Part shown: positions 6,713-14,516 of the stretch, one piece after another | How positions within the stretch are numbered: position 1 is the stretch's first letter | Layout of the letters: every line of letters begins with the position of its first letter | Notes under the pieces: generated by a model | Told to the model about the DNA's origin: nothing | The model's database searches: none | The model's input: only the letters and a program-made list of their open reading frames with translations | Program-made: the position numbers and the translations under genes | DNA from: a virus | Virus record (IMG/VR): IMGVR_UViG_3300020109_000001 | Location: 1 to 61,169 of that record | DNA: 61,169 bases | Strand: one strand, 5' to 3'

Positions 6713-6834
6713 TGGATAAGTTTTGGGCGCTCATTATATATTTGATCCATTGCGGATTTCTACTGCTTCTATTTCTGGGACTCGTTTATGGACTACTCCT
6801 GCTTTCGTCTCAAATAGTGGGAATCTTCATATGA
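6709..6834 (+). CDS. Small membrane protein, 41 aa
   Basis: Almost wholly hydrophobic (residues 5-40), possibly two short spans. AGGAGG lies six bases before the ATG, an excellent site, and both ends overlap neighbours by ATGA. The fourth or fifth membrane peptide in this operon. Confidence 0.7.
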   Translation: MMDKFWALIIYLIHCGFLLLLFLGLVYGLLLLSSQIVGIFI

Positions 6835-7094
6835 CCCAGAAGCCTGAACCCTTTGTCCCAACTGAAGAACAGATCCAGCGTGTTCTTCAGCAGACAGGCG
6901 GTGATCCACGCAAGCTGGCAATTGCATATCTCCGGGCGCAGAATCGTGCCCGTGAGAATGGACTTGGCTTTGGTGTGATGACTGACGTCAACGAGTTGTT
7001 CTTGCGAACAGTGATTGGAGATGAACCTGGAGCCGACAAAGCAATTGAACGAGCCAAGAGCCGCATCAAAACATTCAAGGAGGTAAAAGAGTGA
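6831..7094 (+). CDS. Hypothetical protein, 87 aa
   Basis: Unrecognised helical protein (PTEEQIQRVLQQTGGDPRKL, then a Lys-rich end). Coupled by ATGA to the gene before it and by GTGA to the gene after it. Confidence 0.65.
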   Translation: MTQKPEPFVPTEEQIQRVLQQTGGDPRKLAIAYLRAQNRARENGLGFGVMTDVNELFLRTVIGDEPGADKAIERAKSRIKTFKEVKE

Positions 7095-7345
7095 CCCGCG
7101 ACCCCATCTGGGATGATCTGAAACAGCATTCCAAAGAGAAGTTCGACAGCGACCGAAAGCGGTTCATGGAGCAAGCCATTGAGAACGATGACGGTGGTTG
7201 GACAAAGCACACCGAGTTCCATTGGTCACGGCAAGTGGCGGGGAAGAAGCTGGATTACTGGCCCAGTCGCAAGAAATGGCAATACGAAGGCAAGGTGAAG
7301 CGTGGCGATGTCCTTGCATTTATTCGCAGGAAGGAGAAGAAATGA
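7091..7345 (+). CDS. Conserved phage protein, 84 aa
   Basis: Features DPIWDDLKQHSKEKFDSDR, DDGGWTKHTEFHWS and LDYWPSRKKWQYEGKVKRGD match a widespread phage family of 80-100 residues without known function. GTG start at 7091, overlapping the upstream stop. Confidence 0.7.
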   Translation: MTRDPIWDDLKQHSKEKFDSDRKRFMEQAIENDDGGWTKHTEFHWSRQVAGKKLDYWPSRKKWQYEGKVKRGDVLAFIRRKEKK

Positions 7346-7578
7346 TCCAGTGTCTTTTGCTCAGCGGGAGTCTCTTCCTGTTCTCGGCTGATGGTGATCG
7401 TGCCATTAATCTTGGAACAGCACAAGGTCTCTGGAAAGAGGATCACAAGGTAATTTCTCGAGTAACAGGTGGTGATGTCTTTGTTAATGGTCTTCCTGAA
7501 GACATGACTCTCTTTCAGATCATGCAGGAATGTGACAATGTTGCATGGGAAAACTATGATGAGGTTGTGAGCGACTAA
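7342..7578 (+). CDS. Hypothetical protein, 78 aa
   Basis: Last gene of the rightward operon. GGAG lies seven bases before the ATG. The N-terminus is mildly hydrophobic and the rest acidic. A strong terminator follows at 7604-7638. Confidence 0.65.
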   Translation: MIQCLLLSGSLFLFSADGDRAINLGTAQGLWKEDHKVISRVTGGDVFVNGLPEDMTLFQIMQECDNVAWENYDEVVSD

Positions 7579-7603
7579 CTCTTTCCACAATCTAATCTAC
7601 CTG

Positions 7604-7638
7604 AACCCGCCAGCTTTTGCTAGGCGGGTTTTCTTTTA
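7604..7638 (+). terminator. Intrinsic terminator of the rightward operon
   Basis: Stem AACCCGCC (7604-7611) with GGCGGGTT (7623-7630), an 11-nt loop, then a T-rich tail. Confidence 0.9.
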
Positions 7639-7909
7639 CCTATAGCCCACAAAAACCAGCGCTCTCCAGCGTCTGTCAGCGGGCTTTACTAGGGTTAGGC
7701 TATAGGGGTAGCGGCCGCAAAAGCCCTCTCCCTGGAGCCTCCCAGGGCGCTGTCCAGCTGCCGTAATTTTAGCCCTATTTTCAGCCGCTAGGCGGGCGCT
7801 AGGCCGGGCCGCTACCCCTATACCCGGCACGGTTGATAGGCGGTTGACAGGGCTGCTCAGGGGTCTGTAGGTCTTGGTCACTAACCCGGCCTTAGCGGCC
7901 CGGTTATTG
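7639..7909. other. Intergenic region with two inverted copies of the dispersed element
   Basis: Between convergent operons. CTATAGGGGTAGCGG lies at 7700-7714, and its core appears inverted at 7809-7822. A CTGCTCAGGGGTCTGTAG word follows at 7853-7870. These words recur in four other intergenic gaps. No gene is seen. Confidence 0.6.
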
Positions 7910-7945
7910 AATAAAAAGACGCCCGGATACCAATGGCACCGGGCG
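7910..7945 (-). terminator. Intrinsic terminator, leftward
   Basis: Minus-strand stem CGCCCGG/CCGGGCG (7920-7945) followed by TCTTTTTAT. It ends the leftward cluster whose last gene stops at 8006. Confidence 0.85.
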
Positions 7946-8005
7946 CAAGTCGCGTACGAGGGTACAGTGATCCCAGCAGGATTGCTGGACTTACATTATA
8001 GCTGG

Positions 8006-8524
8006 TCAGGCGGCTGAAGTAAAGCCTTGTTTACGACACTTCTTTACCAGATAAAGAGCAACCATCGCTACAGGCAACAAGAACGCACCAGCAGGAATGG
8101 GGACAGGAGCAGGATTGACAGGATTATCAGGTGTACCACAAGAGTGCTTGCAACCACCACCAGGATTCCAAGGGAACCATGGATTGTTCGGATGGAAAGG
8201 ATTCCAGATATTCGTCGGCACACTAGTCCAAGTCATCCCTCCCCCGCTCTCCGGAACAAGAATCAGCGGGGGGAGAGGTTCGCCGAGGAGTGTTTCAATT
8301 ACTTCCTCAACTGGAGTGTACTTGGGTGCTTTGCCTGCCAGAAATTGAAATTCGATCCAATCTTCTTCGAGAGGGACAATCTGCATGTTGACTTGTTCTA
8401 TCGTCCCAAGGTTCTTGGCCGATGACCAACGGAACATAACGGTATCTTGCTCTTGATCACCAGTCGCTTTGACTTCGTATTTCCACAGGCATGGAATAGG
8501 TTCAGAACAAGCCACATGGGTCAT
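8006..8524 (-). CDS. Hypothetical protein with VPLPA-CTERM-like tail, 172 aa
   Basis: The N-terminal 90 residues are soluble, followed by a Trp/Pro/Asn/Gly-rich linker with two Cys. The C-terminal 30 residues read PVPIPAG, a hydrophobic span (AFLLPVAMVALYLV) and a basic cluster (KKCRK). That tripartite layout is that of the VPLPA-CTERM/PEP-CTERM sorting tails of bacterial envelope proteins, though a plain C-terminal anchor cannot be excluded. Last gene before a terminator. Function unknown. Confidence 0.65.
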   Translation of the reverse strand: MTHVACSEPIPCLWKYEVKATGDQEQDTVMFRWSSAKNLGTIEQVNMQIVPLEEDWIEFQFLAGKAPKYTPVEEVIETLLGEPLPPLILVPESGGGMTWTSVPTNIWNPFHPNNPWFPWNPGGGCKHSCGTPDNPVNPAPVPIPAGAFLLPVAMVALYLVKKCRKQGFTSAA

Positions 8525-8526
8525 GA

Positions 8527-8922
8527 CTACCTCCTTTTGAATCCCAAGAGATTGCGCCAGCTTTTCTTCTTCGGTTTCTCGTCAGCAGCTGCAATCTGTG
8601 CGAGCAACCGTTCTTGTTCTTCCAGAACCTTGTAGTCAAGATCCATGTTGAGGTTAAGAAGATTCTCGAACTCTTCGTGAGACATGCCTGCCTTCACAAG
8701 GAAATAACGTACCATGCCCAAAATGTTTGCCAGGACAGCTGCAACATCAGGGTCCTTGACTCCATGCTGCCGGCCATAGTCCTGCAAGGTGTTCACGACA
8801 TCCATCTTCATTTTGAAGATAGGATTGTCCTGGTCCATTTGCTGAAGGTGCATGGTCCCTTCACCGAATTGCTCGTCTATCTCATTCTGATTTCCGAGGA
8901 TTTGTTCAGGTTGGATGGTCAT
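8527..8922 (-). CDS. Hypothetical helical protein, 131 aa
   Basis: Unrecognised. Mostly helical, with acidic coiled-coil-like residues 85-115 and a basic tail (KPKKKSWRNLLGFKRR) that could contact DNA or lipid. The gene lies two bases upstream of the next. Confidence 0.65.
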   Translation of the reverse strand: MTIQPEQILGNQNEIDEQFGEGTMHLQQMDQDNPIFKMKMDVVNTLQDYGRQHGVKDPDVAAVLANILGMVRYFLVKAGMSHEEFENLLNLNMDLDYKVLEEQERLLAQIAAADEKPKKKSWRNLLGFKRR

Positions 8923-8960
8923 GGTTTATTCAACTCCCATATTAACTGTTCTAACATTAC

Positions 8961-9455
8961 TCACCACACAGGCTCCACTGGAGGAAGCGACGCGAGCCAC
9001 GCATTGGCTTCCTTGGCTGTGATCTCAGACTTCTTGTCGTAGAGACGTTCTTTCTGGCGACCTTCCTGGGTATTCTGGAACTTGGGTTTCGGAGCGTACA
9101 TCGGGTCACCCTTGTAGCTGTCAATATCATCATCAGACTCAACAATGATTGTTCCGTCAAGTGTTTTCCGTATCCGAATAGTGCCAGGAGGATATGAACC
9201 GTGATGGATAAGACGCCTATGTGCCTCTTCCAACCCACGCCAGTCGTGAAGTCGTGATTCTGGAGAGTAATCCCAAGAAGCAGAGATAGGTTCACGAATG
9301 ATCCGACCAGTCGGTGTTCGAGTTTCTCGAACGTCATACAGTGTCAAATCAAGTGCGATTGGATCACCATTCAGATCAAGGGCCACTCTCTTCGGATCAG
9401 GAGTCATCTTCTTATCCACAAGTCGAGCAAATGTTGAGTCCCACGGCTTCGCCAT
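8961..9455 (-). CDS. Hypothetical protein, 164 aa
   Basis: Starts MAKPWDSTFARLVDKK at 9455 with a GAGGAGGAAG site; a longer frame upstream is the antisense of the next gene's reading and is rejected. Strongly charged, possibly with a short beta domain (residues 60-110). Unrecognised. Confidence 0.65.
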   Translation of the reverse strand: MAKPWDSTFARLVDKKMTPDPKRVALDLNGDPIALDLTLYDVRETRTPTGRIIREPISASWDYSPESRLHDWRGLEEAHRRLIHHGSYPPGTIRIRKTLDGTIIVESDDDIDSYKGDPMYAPKPKFQNTQEGRQKERLYDKKSEITAKEANAWLASLPPVEPVW

Positions 9456-9465
9456 CTCTTCCTCC

Positions 9466-9882
9466 TCACTCTGGCCAAACATATGGTAGGGAGTCCACTT
9501 CCACCCAGCCAAACTGAGAGTAGTGGTCGGGGTCTTTTCGTAGGAGATTGCTTCGATGAGATGCGTGAAAGGCTTCGTCTCCGAACCAGCTTGGCATTCG
9601 GTATCTTTCGAAGCAGAGGTCCAGAATAACTGGATTATGTTCGAAAGCCATTGTGTTATTGTACCCACGACGAATCCACTCCCTGATACAAAAATCAGTA
9701 TACAACCGAAGTTGTGGGACATGGTCTCTCCACATACGGGCAGCTGGATGATTCGACCAGCCACCAATATTGTAGATAGCATTCACAAGCTGCATTCCTT
9801 CTACACGCTGCTTGCCCAAACGCTTGGTGTCAAGGCACTCAACAGATTTCTGGAAGTCAGCATATGGAAGGAACGTTTGCAT
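9466..9882 (-). CDS. Pyrimidine-dimer DNA glycosylase-like protein, 138 aa
   Basis: Matches the Pyr_excise/MSMEG_6728-type family: MQTFLPYADFQKSVECLD.KRLGKQRVE, then GWSNHPAARMWR and F.IREWIRRGY. The family relates to T4 endonuclease V, which excises UV dimers, though activity of this branch is unproven. Soluble and full length. The start overlaps the previous stop (TGATG). Role: repair of phage DNA or handling of unusual bases. Confidence 0.8.
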   Translation of the reverse strand: MQTFLPYADFQKSVECLDTKRLGKQRVEGMQLVNAIYNIGGWSNHPAARMWRDHVPQLRLYTDFCIREWIRRGYNNTMAFEHNPVILDLCFERYRMPSWFGDEAFHASHRSNLLRKDPDHYSQFGWVEVDSLPYVWPE

Positions 9883-10229
9883 CAGCCAATACCCAACTCT
9901 GTAGAAACACGGAGAACTTCCTGACGAAGTTCTTCAAACTGGTCATGTCGAAGGATACTAATGGACATAAACATCGGATATCCATTAATTGACATTGGGC
10001 CAGCATCTTTGAGATTAGAATAGAACATACCAATCTCAGTATGATCTTTCCCAGCCAGTAGTCCAAGACCCAAAGGCATCCAGATGTGCCTCAACATGTC
10101 CATATCTTCAGGAGGAACATGAACACTCGTAAAGATTTCGGATTTGACGATACCTGTCGCCAAAGCAGTAATCTCTTCCTTGGTCAAAGGCGTGAGACCC
10201 AGGGACTGAAGTTGCTGTTCTTCGCTCAT
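9882..10229 (-). CDS. Hypothetical protein, 115 aa
   Basis: Unrecognised helical protein with a Gly-Leu-rich turn at residues 53-59. Overlaps both neighbours (ATGA upstream, TGATG downstream). Confidence 0.65.
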   Translation of the reverse strand: MSEEQQLQSLGLTPLTKEEITALATGIVKSEIFTSVHVPPEDMDMLRHIWMPLGLGLLAGKDHTEIGMFYSNLKDAGPMSINGYPMFMSISILRHDQFEELRQEVLRVSTELGIG

Positions 10230-10459
10230 GCTATCCTCCTATAGCGTTCAAGAGCCCATCTTGGTGTACGAATCTGACTTGTGTGTTCGACAACTAACCG
10301 AGAGCCATCATGGAAAGCTACTGTTAGTTGTGGATGAACATCAGATACCGTTGCTGGTCGCCAGGAAACTCGATAGTCTCCCCGCATGTTCTTGATCTCA
10401 AAACCTGAAATCTCCACCGGATCACCGATGGAGTACAGGTCGTTCGAATATTTCTTCAT
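10226..10459 (-). CDS. Hypothetical small beta-rich protein, 77 aa
   Basis: Short beta barrel-like pattern (GDPVEISGFEI, ATVSDVHPQLTVAFHDGSRLVVE), reminiscent of KOW/SH3-type modules, with a basic end. Coupled to its neighbours by ATGA overlaps. Function unknown. Confidence 0.65.
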   Translation of the reverse strand: MKKYSNDLYSIGDPVEISGFEIKNMRGDYRVSWRPATVSDVHPQLTVAFHDGSRLVVEHTSQIRTPRWALERYRRIA

Positions 10460-10722
10460 TGCGTACGCCCCACACGAGTGCCGTCACGCATTTCGCCGTT
10501 GATTTCTTTCTTGTCACGGCGAGTTGCCCATTGACGATCAGGAAACTTGCGCTTCCAATAGCCTTTGGCGGCAGACATCTGCTGTGGGGTCTTGTCAGGA
10601 ACGAAGAAAGATTGACCCACGTTCAGCTTGTCGAAAGGATATCCTGCCTGGAGTGTATCCCTATCATGTACCTCGAAACCATCCTCGATTTCGAACTCAA
10701 ACTTCTCAACTTCAAGCGCCAT
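10456..10722 (-). CDS. Hypothetical protein, 88 aa
   Basis: Acidic start (MALEVEKFEFEIEDG) and basic end. The block FDKLNVGQSFFVPDK..QQMSAA resembles the N-terminus of many small phage proteins of unknown role. The ATG at 10722 (GGAG seven bases before) is preferred to the GTG at 10728. The promoter at 10759-10787 lies directly upstream. Confidence 0.7.
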   Translation of the reverse strand: MALEVEKFEFEIEDGFEVHDRDTLQAGYPFDKLNVGQSFFVPDKTPQQMSAAKGYWKRKFPDRQWATRRDKKEINGEMRDGTRVGRTQ

Positions 10723-10758
10723 TTCCACTCTCCGGGTTTAGCGTTACGGTATAATTTA

Positions 10759-10787
10759 ACTATAGGCCGGCAGCGGCTTGCGGTAAA
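10759..10787 (-). promoter_or_regulatory. Promoter TTTACC-17-TATAGT
   Basis: -35 TTTACC (10782-10787), 17 nt, -10 TATAGT (10759-10764), immediately after the nuclease gene and facing the run of genes 10722 to 8006. Flanked by ATAATTTAA words on both sides. Confidence 0.8.
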
Positions 10788-10790
10788 GCG

Positions 10791-11246
10791 TTAAATTATA
10801 CCTTTAACGCCTTTACCGGCTGTAAGGATTTCGGCAATTTCATCCCAGGACCAGCGGGGAGGGCCACCTGACCACTTCCCAAGCCATAGGATACTGCTGT
10901 CGAGCATGTTAGTTCTGTTAATCGTGGCAAGATGATGTCCTTGACAGAGCCAGAGTTCATCCACTGCTGGGCCTTTGCGAGGTCCTCCGTCGTGCCATCG
11001 TCGAATAGCAATGAAAGAAACACCTCCAACCATTCTACGGTGAAGGTGCCATCCAGGTTGCTCGGTACGAATTCCAGGTTTCCATCCGGAAGTCTGTTTG
11101 TACTCAATCCATCTTTCAACGCCTCTTGCGCCAAAATTTGAATCAGGCGTTCCGGGACCAACCAGTCCGGTTTCCACTGATTGCCAGTGGAAACCTGCTT
11201 GGAGTTTAGATCGGAACAAGGGTCGCAATCCACCGTCATCGCTCAA
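10791..11246 (-). CDS. PD-(D/E)XK nuclease, resolvase-like, 151 aa
   Basis: Catalytic pattern visible: HWQSVETG (Glu), GTPDSN (Asp), VERWIEYKQT (E-x-K) and RTEQPGWHL (Q..W). This is the small VRR-NUC/Holliday resolvase-like nuclease found beside phage polymerases; it probably resolves branched replication products. Start is the TTG at 11246, overlapping the upstream stop as TTGA; another frame of similar length (10796-11239) lacks the motifs. Confidence 0.8.
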   Translation of the reverse strand: MSDDGGLRPLFRSKLQAGFHWQSVETGLVGPGTPDSNFGARGVERWIEYKQTSGWKPGIRTEQPGWHLHRRMVGGVSFIAIRRWHDGGPRKGPAVDELWLCQGHHLATINRTNMLDSSILWLGKWSGGPPRWSWDEIAEILTAGKGVKGII

Positions 11247-11524
11247 TGCTTCATCGCCTTTACAATATTGTCGATCGCACCTTCCCGTTCCTTCCGGACA
11301 GATTGGTACAAGAAGACCGGATCAGTTCTGTAGAACAGTGCTGCCAAGACATAGAAGGTGTTCCGTGCAACCTGGTCCTCAGCATTCACTTCAAGACGAT
11401 CAAACGCAAGCATCAAAACATCATCGACATTCAGACCCTCGTTGTAGAGAGCATCAACATCCTCGTCTTGACGCTGAATCCGATCGTCGGGTTTCTTTCC
11501 TTCTTCAGCACACATGCGGCACAT
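11243..11524 (-). CDS. Hypothetical protein, 93 aa
   Basis: Begins MCRMCAEEGKKPDD with C-x2-C at the start but no second pair, so a full zinc site is not evident. Acidic helical body. GGAGG lies five bases before the ATG. Coupled to the nuclease gene by the TTGA overlap. Confidence 0.65.
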   Translation of the reverse strand: MCRMCAEEGKKPDDRIQRQDEDVDALYNEGLNVDDVLMLAFDRLEVNAEDQVARNTFYVLAALFYRTDPVFLYQSVRKEREGAIDNIVKAMKH

Positions 11525-11638
11525 TTCATCCTCCAATTGTTTAAGGCGTTTTTCAGGGCGCTGGCGGGCGTTAGGCGGTTAGGCTATACGGGTAGCGGCC
11601 CCCGTTGAGGGACCGCTGGTAGGGCTGCTCAGGGGCTG
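11525..11638. repeat. Dispersed intergenic element copy
   Basis: Carries CTATACGGGTAGCGG (11584-11598) and, 25 bases on, GCTGCTCAGGGGCTGTCAG (11624-11642), preceded by GGCGGGCGTTAGGCGG. The same ordered words occur near 7.7-7.87, 31.15, 50.95 and 60.44 kb. Confidence 0.6.
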
Positions 11639-12484
11639 TCAGACCGTGCCACCGGGCGCGCTAGGGGGCGTCTCGTAAACTACGTCCGAGTGCTCGATAG
11701 CCAGACTGTTCTGCGTCTTTTGAACCAGGCTGTTGAAATCCAAGTTCGCATTGCCGGCGAAAGACTTGGCTTTCTGCACCAGACGAGACTGACGGAGGTC
11801 GCGGAAGACTTGCTTTTTCTGCTCCTCGTACAGCTTGGCGTTGCTGACGTCGACCGTGTTGATGATCCATTTGAGTTCACCACCGAGATTCTCGACGATG
11901 TCCATGTCCCATTCTTCAAGGACTTCTTCAACCTCGCCGACCATCATCTGATCACGCGCCTGTACAATGACGTGATCACCCTTCTTCACGTCGATGGCTG
12001 CAAGATAATTATATTCCTGTTTTCCCAGAAACACAACCACCATCTTCACACCAGAGGACTGAAGCAGGGCGAGATAGAATTCGGTATCTTCGTTCATAGT
12101 TTTGGTCTCTTTCTTCACTTTGGGTTGATTTTGTTCGAACACTGCGCCGGTGGAAGGGAACGTTGCTCTTAGCCACATTATATGACTATGTGATGGCCGT
12201 GAATCCGGATACACGGAACCACTTCCTCCACACTGACTCAGTAGTCGTGCGATCTCAGAACGTGAATAGATTCCAGGTTGTTGTATATCGAACCAGAACT
12301 TTGCAACACACTGACCAGGATAACTCTTCACGGACTCGAGAACAAAGAATGCGTTGTAGTTCTCAAAGAACTTCTTCAGACCATCAGGCCAATTGGCACG
12401 AGGATCTTTCCTTTTTCTTGGGACCATTGGATCAGGAATCAGATCCTCTTGCCAGGTTGTTCTGTCATTATATGGATCACCCAT
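11639..12484 (-). CDS. Two-part hypothetical protein, 281 aa
   Basis: The ATG at 12484 follows the exonuclease stop. Residues 1-130 are unrecognised. From MNEDTEFYLALLQ (ATG at about 12096) the rest looks like a separate domain with a short beta-rich core (KKGDHVIVQARDQMMVGEVEEV) and a helical end. A GAGACCA word precedes that internal ATG, as it does the internal start at 22461, so a second shorter product is possible. Function unknown. Confidence 0.65.
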   Translation of the reverse strand: MGDPYNDRTTWQEDLIPDPMVPRKRKDPRANWPDGLKKFFENYNAFFVLESVKSYPGQCVAKFWFDIQQPGIYSRSEIARLLSQCGGSGSVYPDSRPSHSHIMWLRATFPSTGAVFEQNQPKVKKETKTMNEDTEFYLALLQSSGVKMVVVFLGKQEYNYLAAIDVKKGDHVIVQARDQMMVGEVEEVLEEWDMDIVENLGGELKWIINTVDVSNAKLYEEQKKQVFRDLRQSRLVQKAKSFAGNANLDFNSLVQKTQNSLAIEHSDVVYETPPSAPGGTV

Positions 12485-12494
12485 TGAATCATAC

Positions 12495-13232
12495 CTACCC
12501 ACGACTATGCTCCTTCATCCAGAAGTCAGCTGTGAACAGCACGTCCTTGTCCATGTCTTGCCGGCGACACCACTGGAGATAATCGTAGGGAACTTCCTTC
12601 CACTTCATCCCACGGTGCTTGCCAAACCGAACAGTGTCGAGAAGAATTGGTTCCTGAGAGAGCCAAATTAGATGCTCAAGAGGATCACCGATATTCGGAT
12701 TCTCTTCCTCGACATGCTTGAGCATATACTTCATGAGGTCCGCAGTCATCAGCGCGTCGAACAACGCACGATGGGGCATACTCCCCGCCTCCTCCGGCAT
12801 CGGCCGGTTGAGACCGAACTCGTACCAAAGAGCCCCATTGGAATGGGACTCAGCATTGGGGAACATGGCCACAGCACACCGCCAGGTGCACACGTACCGC
12901 AAATCCTGAAGGTGCGGGGGGAGAAAGGCTCGATCGAACTCTGCGTTGTGGAAGACGAGGATTGGTTCGATACCATCTGCTTCCATGTGTGAGATAGCTG
13001 TGGGTCCTAACCCCATTAGAACCAGAGCACCTGGAAGATCTTGAGCGTTCCTGACCATATCAAGCGTGATATGGTGAGTGGCCATTGCTCCGAAGCTGAT
13101 TGGTGTCGTGGGATTCACCAGGGAATGGGACCATTCCCCACGCTGGTCAACGAAAGCAATCTCCACAATACTGTTCGTCTCTGCCTCGAAACCAGTGGTC
13201 TCGGTGTCACCAGCGAACCAGAACTTTTTCAT
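12495..13232 (-). CDS. DnaQ/ExoX-like 3'-5' exonuclease, 245 aa
   Basis: DEDDh exonuclease: GDTETTG (D9, E11), HNAEFDR (D100) and HRALFDAL (H154, D159). The C-terminal FGKHRGMKWKEVPYDYLQW is the small domain seen after the catalytic part of exodeoxyribonuclease X. Acts on single-stranded 3' ends in repair or replication. GGAG lies before the ATG, which overlaps the previous stop by four bases. Confidence 0.88.
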   Translation of the reverse strand: MKKFWFAGDTETTGFEAETNSIVEIAFVDQRGEWSHSLVNPTTPISFGAMATHHITLDMVRNAQDLPGALVLMGLGPTAISHMEADGIEPILVFHNAEFDRAFLPPHLQDLRYVCTWRCAVAMFPNAESHSNGALWYEFGLNRPMPEEAGSMPHRALFDALMTADLMKYMLKHVEEENPNIGDPLEHLIWLSQEPILLDTVRFGKHRGMKWKEVPYDYLQWCRRQDMDKDVLFTADFWMKEHSRG

Positions 13233-13558
13233 TGAAACTTCTCCGGCAGAGTCACAGGTGTCGTTCCGTGTTTCCGGTGGTGTTGGAATAGTAGTGTGAC
13301 CACCTTCAAGACAGCTTCAGGATTCTGAAGCAACAGCACCAAAAGGCTCTTCGCCTGGAGTGTGGCGATTGGATGAATTGGAGCATCATCAAGGTTCTTA
13401 TCACCTTTAACATATTCCAACAGTTCATCCTGATTCGCAGCACGGATATCCTTCGCCCACATCACCAGCTTCTTGGTGACTGGATCAGCAATCTCCATCA
13501 GTAGTTCATCAGCAAGTTGAGTGATAGCTTCACGTGCAGCTTTTTTTCGAGCGTCCAT
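13229..13558 (-). CDS. Hypothetical helical protein, 109 aa
   Basis: Begins MDARKKAAREAITQL. All-helical, with a hydrophobic stretch at about 70-90 that is more amphipathic than membrane-like. The ATG overlaps the previous stop (TAATG), with AGGA upstream. Unrecognised. Confidence 0.65.
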   Translation of the reverse strand: MDARKKAAREAITQLADELLMEIADPVTKKLVMWAKDIRAANQDELLEYVKGDKNLDDAPIHPIATLQAKSLLVLLLQNPEAVLKVVTLLFQHHRKHGTTPVTLPEKFQ

Positions 13559-13758
13559 TAGCACATTCCTTTTTCTTCGGCCAGCCAGACCGGGATTGAA
13601 ATTTGAAAAACTTCGTCGCCGTCAAACTCGAAGATGTCCGAGTCTGTTTCGACCAAGGAGATTGGAAGCCAGACCTCCTTGTCGTCTTCGTTCCGTACAA
13701 GCACAGCATCCTTGCTGCGACGGACGAATTCTACATCACAGGTGAACCATTCGCTCAT
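13558..13758 (-). CDS. Hypothetical acidic protein, 66 aa
   Basis: Unrecognised small beta-rich acidic protein (EFVRRSKDAVLVRNEDDKEVWLPISLVE), of the kind that forms a small barrel. Overlaps neighbours by ATGA and TAATG. Confidence 0.65.
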   Translation of the reverse strand: MSEWFTCDVEFVRRSKDAVLVRNEDDKEVWLPISLVETDSDIFEFDGDEVFQISIPVWLAEEKGMC

Positions 13759-14027
13759 TTCTGCAGTTCTCCAATGTAGTTGGTTTCCTCAATATGTGCC
13801 ACCATATGCATCGGCACAATTCGAACTCGATCAGGAACCAGAACTCCTCGACGTGTCCCTCGTTCATTGGTGTATGTATGCATCAGACGGTAGAACAATC
13901 CATTGACTGTTCCCGTATCAGCAATATCATCCATCAGCGCGTCGTGAGTAAGGTCTTCTCCTGCGAGAATTAACCATTGAGCACCGATACGATTTTCATC
14001 CATCAGGTGCACATTCCAAGCTTTCAT
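13755..14027 (-). CDS. Hypothetical protein, 90 aa
   Basis: Unrecognised. Begins MKAWNVHLMDENRIG. First gene of a coupled leftward run; a TATAGT box lies upstream near 14070 but no good -35 box does, so its promoter is uncertain. Confidence 0.65.
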   Translation of the reverse strand: MKAWNVHLMDENRIGAQWLILAGEDLTHDALMDDIADTGTVNGLFYRLMHTYTNERGTRRGVLVPDRVRIVPMHMVAHIEETNYIGELQK

Positions 14028-14093
14028 ATCCTAACCTCCGATAAGCGTATAAGTAAGCTATAAGGTAACTATAACCCTACAGCGGGTTGGTGA

Positions 14094-14516
14094 CTAACTC
14101 TTTTTAATGAAACGACCGTTTCTACCAATTGGTTGTTGTCTTCTCCTATTAGATTCTGCAACAGCTTTTCGAGTCTTATCCGACTGACGCTTACCGTGCA
14201 TTCCTCTGTGCCGACCTTTCTTCACCATATCTTGTGAGTTCTCTTTAGATGTTCCTGCGAAAAGATGCTCAGGGTTAACACAACTTGTATTATCACATGT
14301 GTGACAAGCTTTCTTTCCCGGAGGAAGTGGTCCTTTATATTTCTCATAGAACCAACGATTCGCACGAATCTTAGTTTTGTAACCATTACGAACAGCTGAG
14401 ATCAGTCCATAACCATCCTGATCTTTAGAGCCTTCCCAGGTCCAGCAGCCATTGTCCTCAACAAAGTACGACTGCTCAATTGGAACTAATTGTGTGACCT
14501 GTATATCGTGTTCCAT
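14094..14516 (-). CDS. HNH homing-type endonuclease, 140 aa
   Basis: HNH_3-like core [30 protein letters not shown], with a basic C-terminal tail. The ATG at 14516 has GGGAG upstream and overlaps the last 41 bases of the polymerase gene, so the element sits exactly at its 3' end. Such free-standing genes spread by cutting phages that lack them. Confidence 0.85.
   Translation of the reverse strand: MEHDIQVTQLVPIEQSYFVEDNGCWTWEGSKDQDGYGLISAVRNGYKTKIRANRWFYEKYKGPLPPGKKACHTCDNTSCVNPEHLFAGTSKENSQDMVKKGRHRGMHGKRQSDKTRKAVAESNRRRQQPIGRNGRFIKKS

Noticed and set aside
10796-11239. Alternative frame of 147 residues over the PD-(D/E)XK gene
   Set aside because: Lacks the E, PD and E-x-K nuclease motifs that the overlapping frame from 11246 shows.
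14035-14100. TATAGT box upstream of the gene at 13755-14027
   Set aside because: No -35 box at 16-18 nt matches the family, so it is not listed as a promoter.
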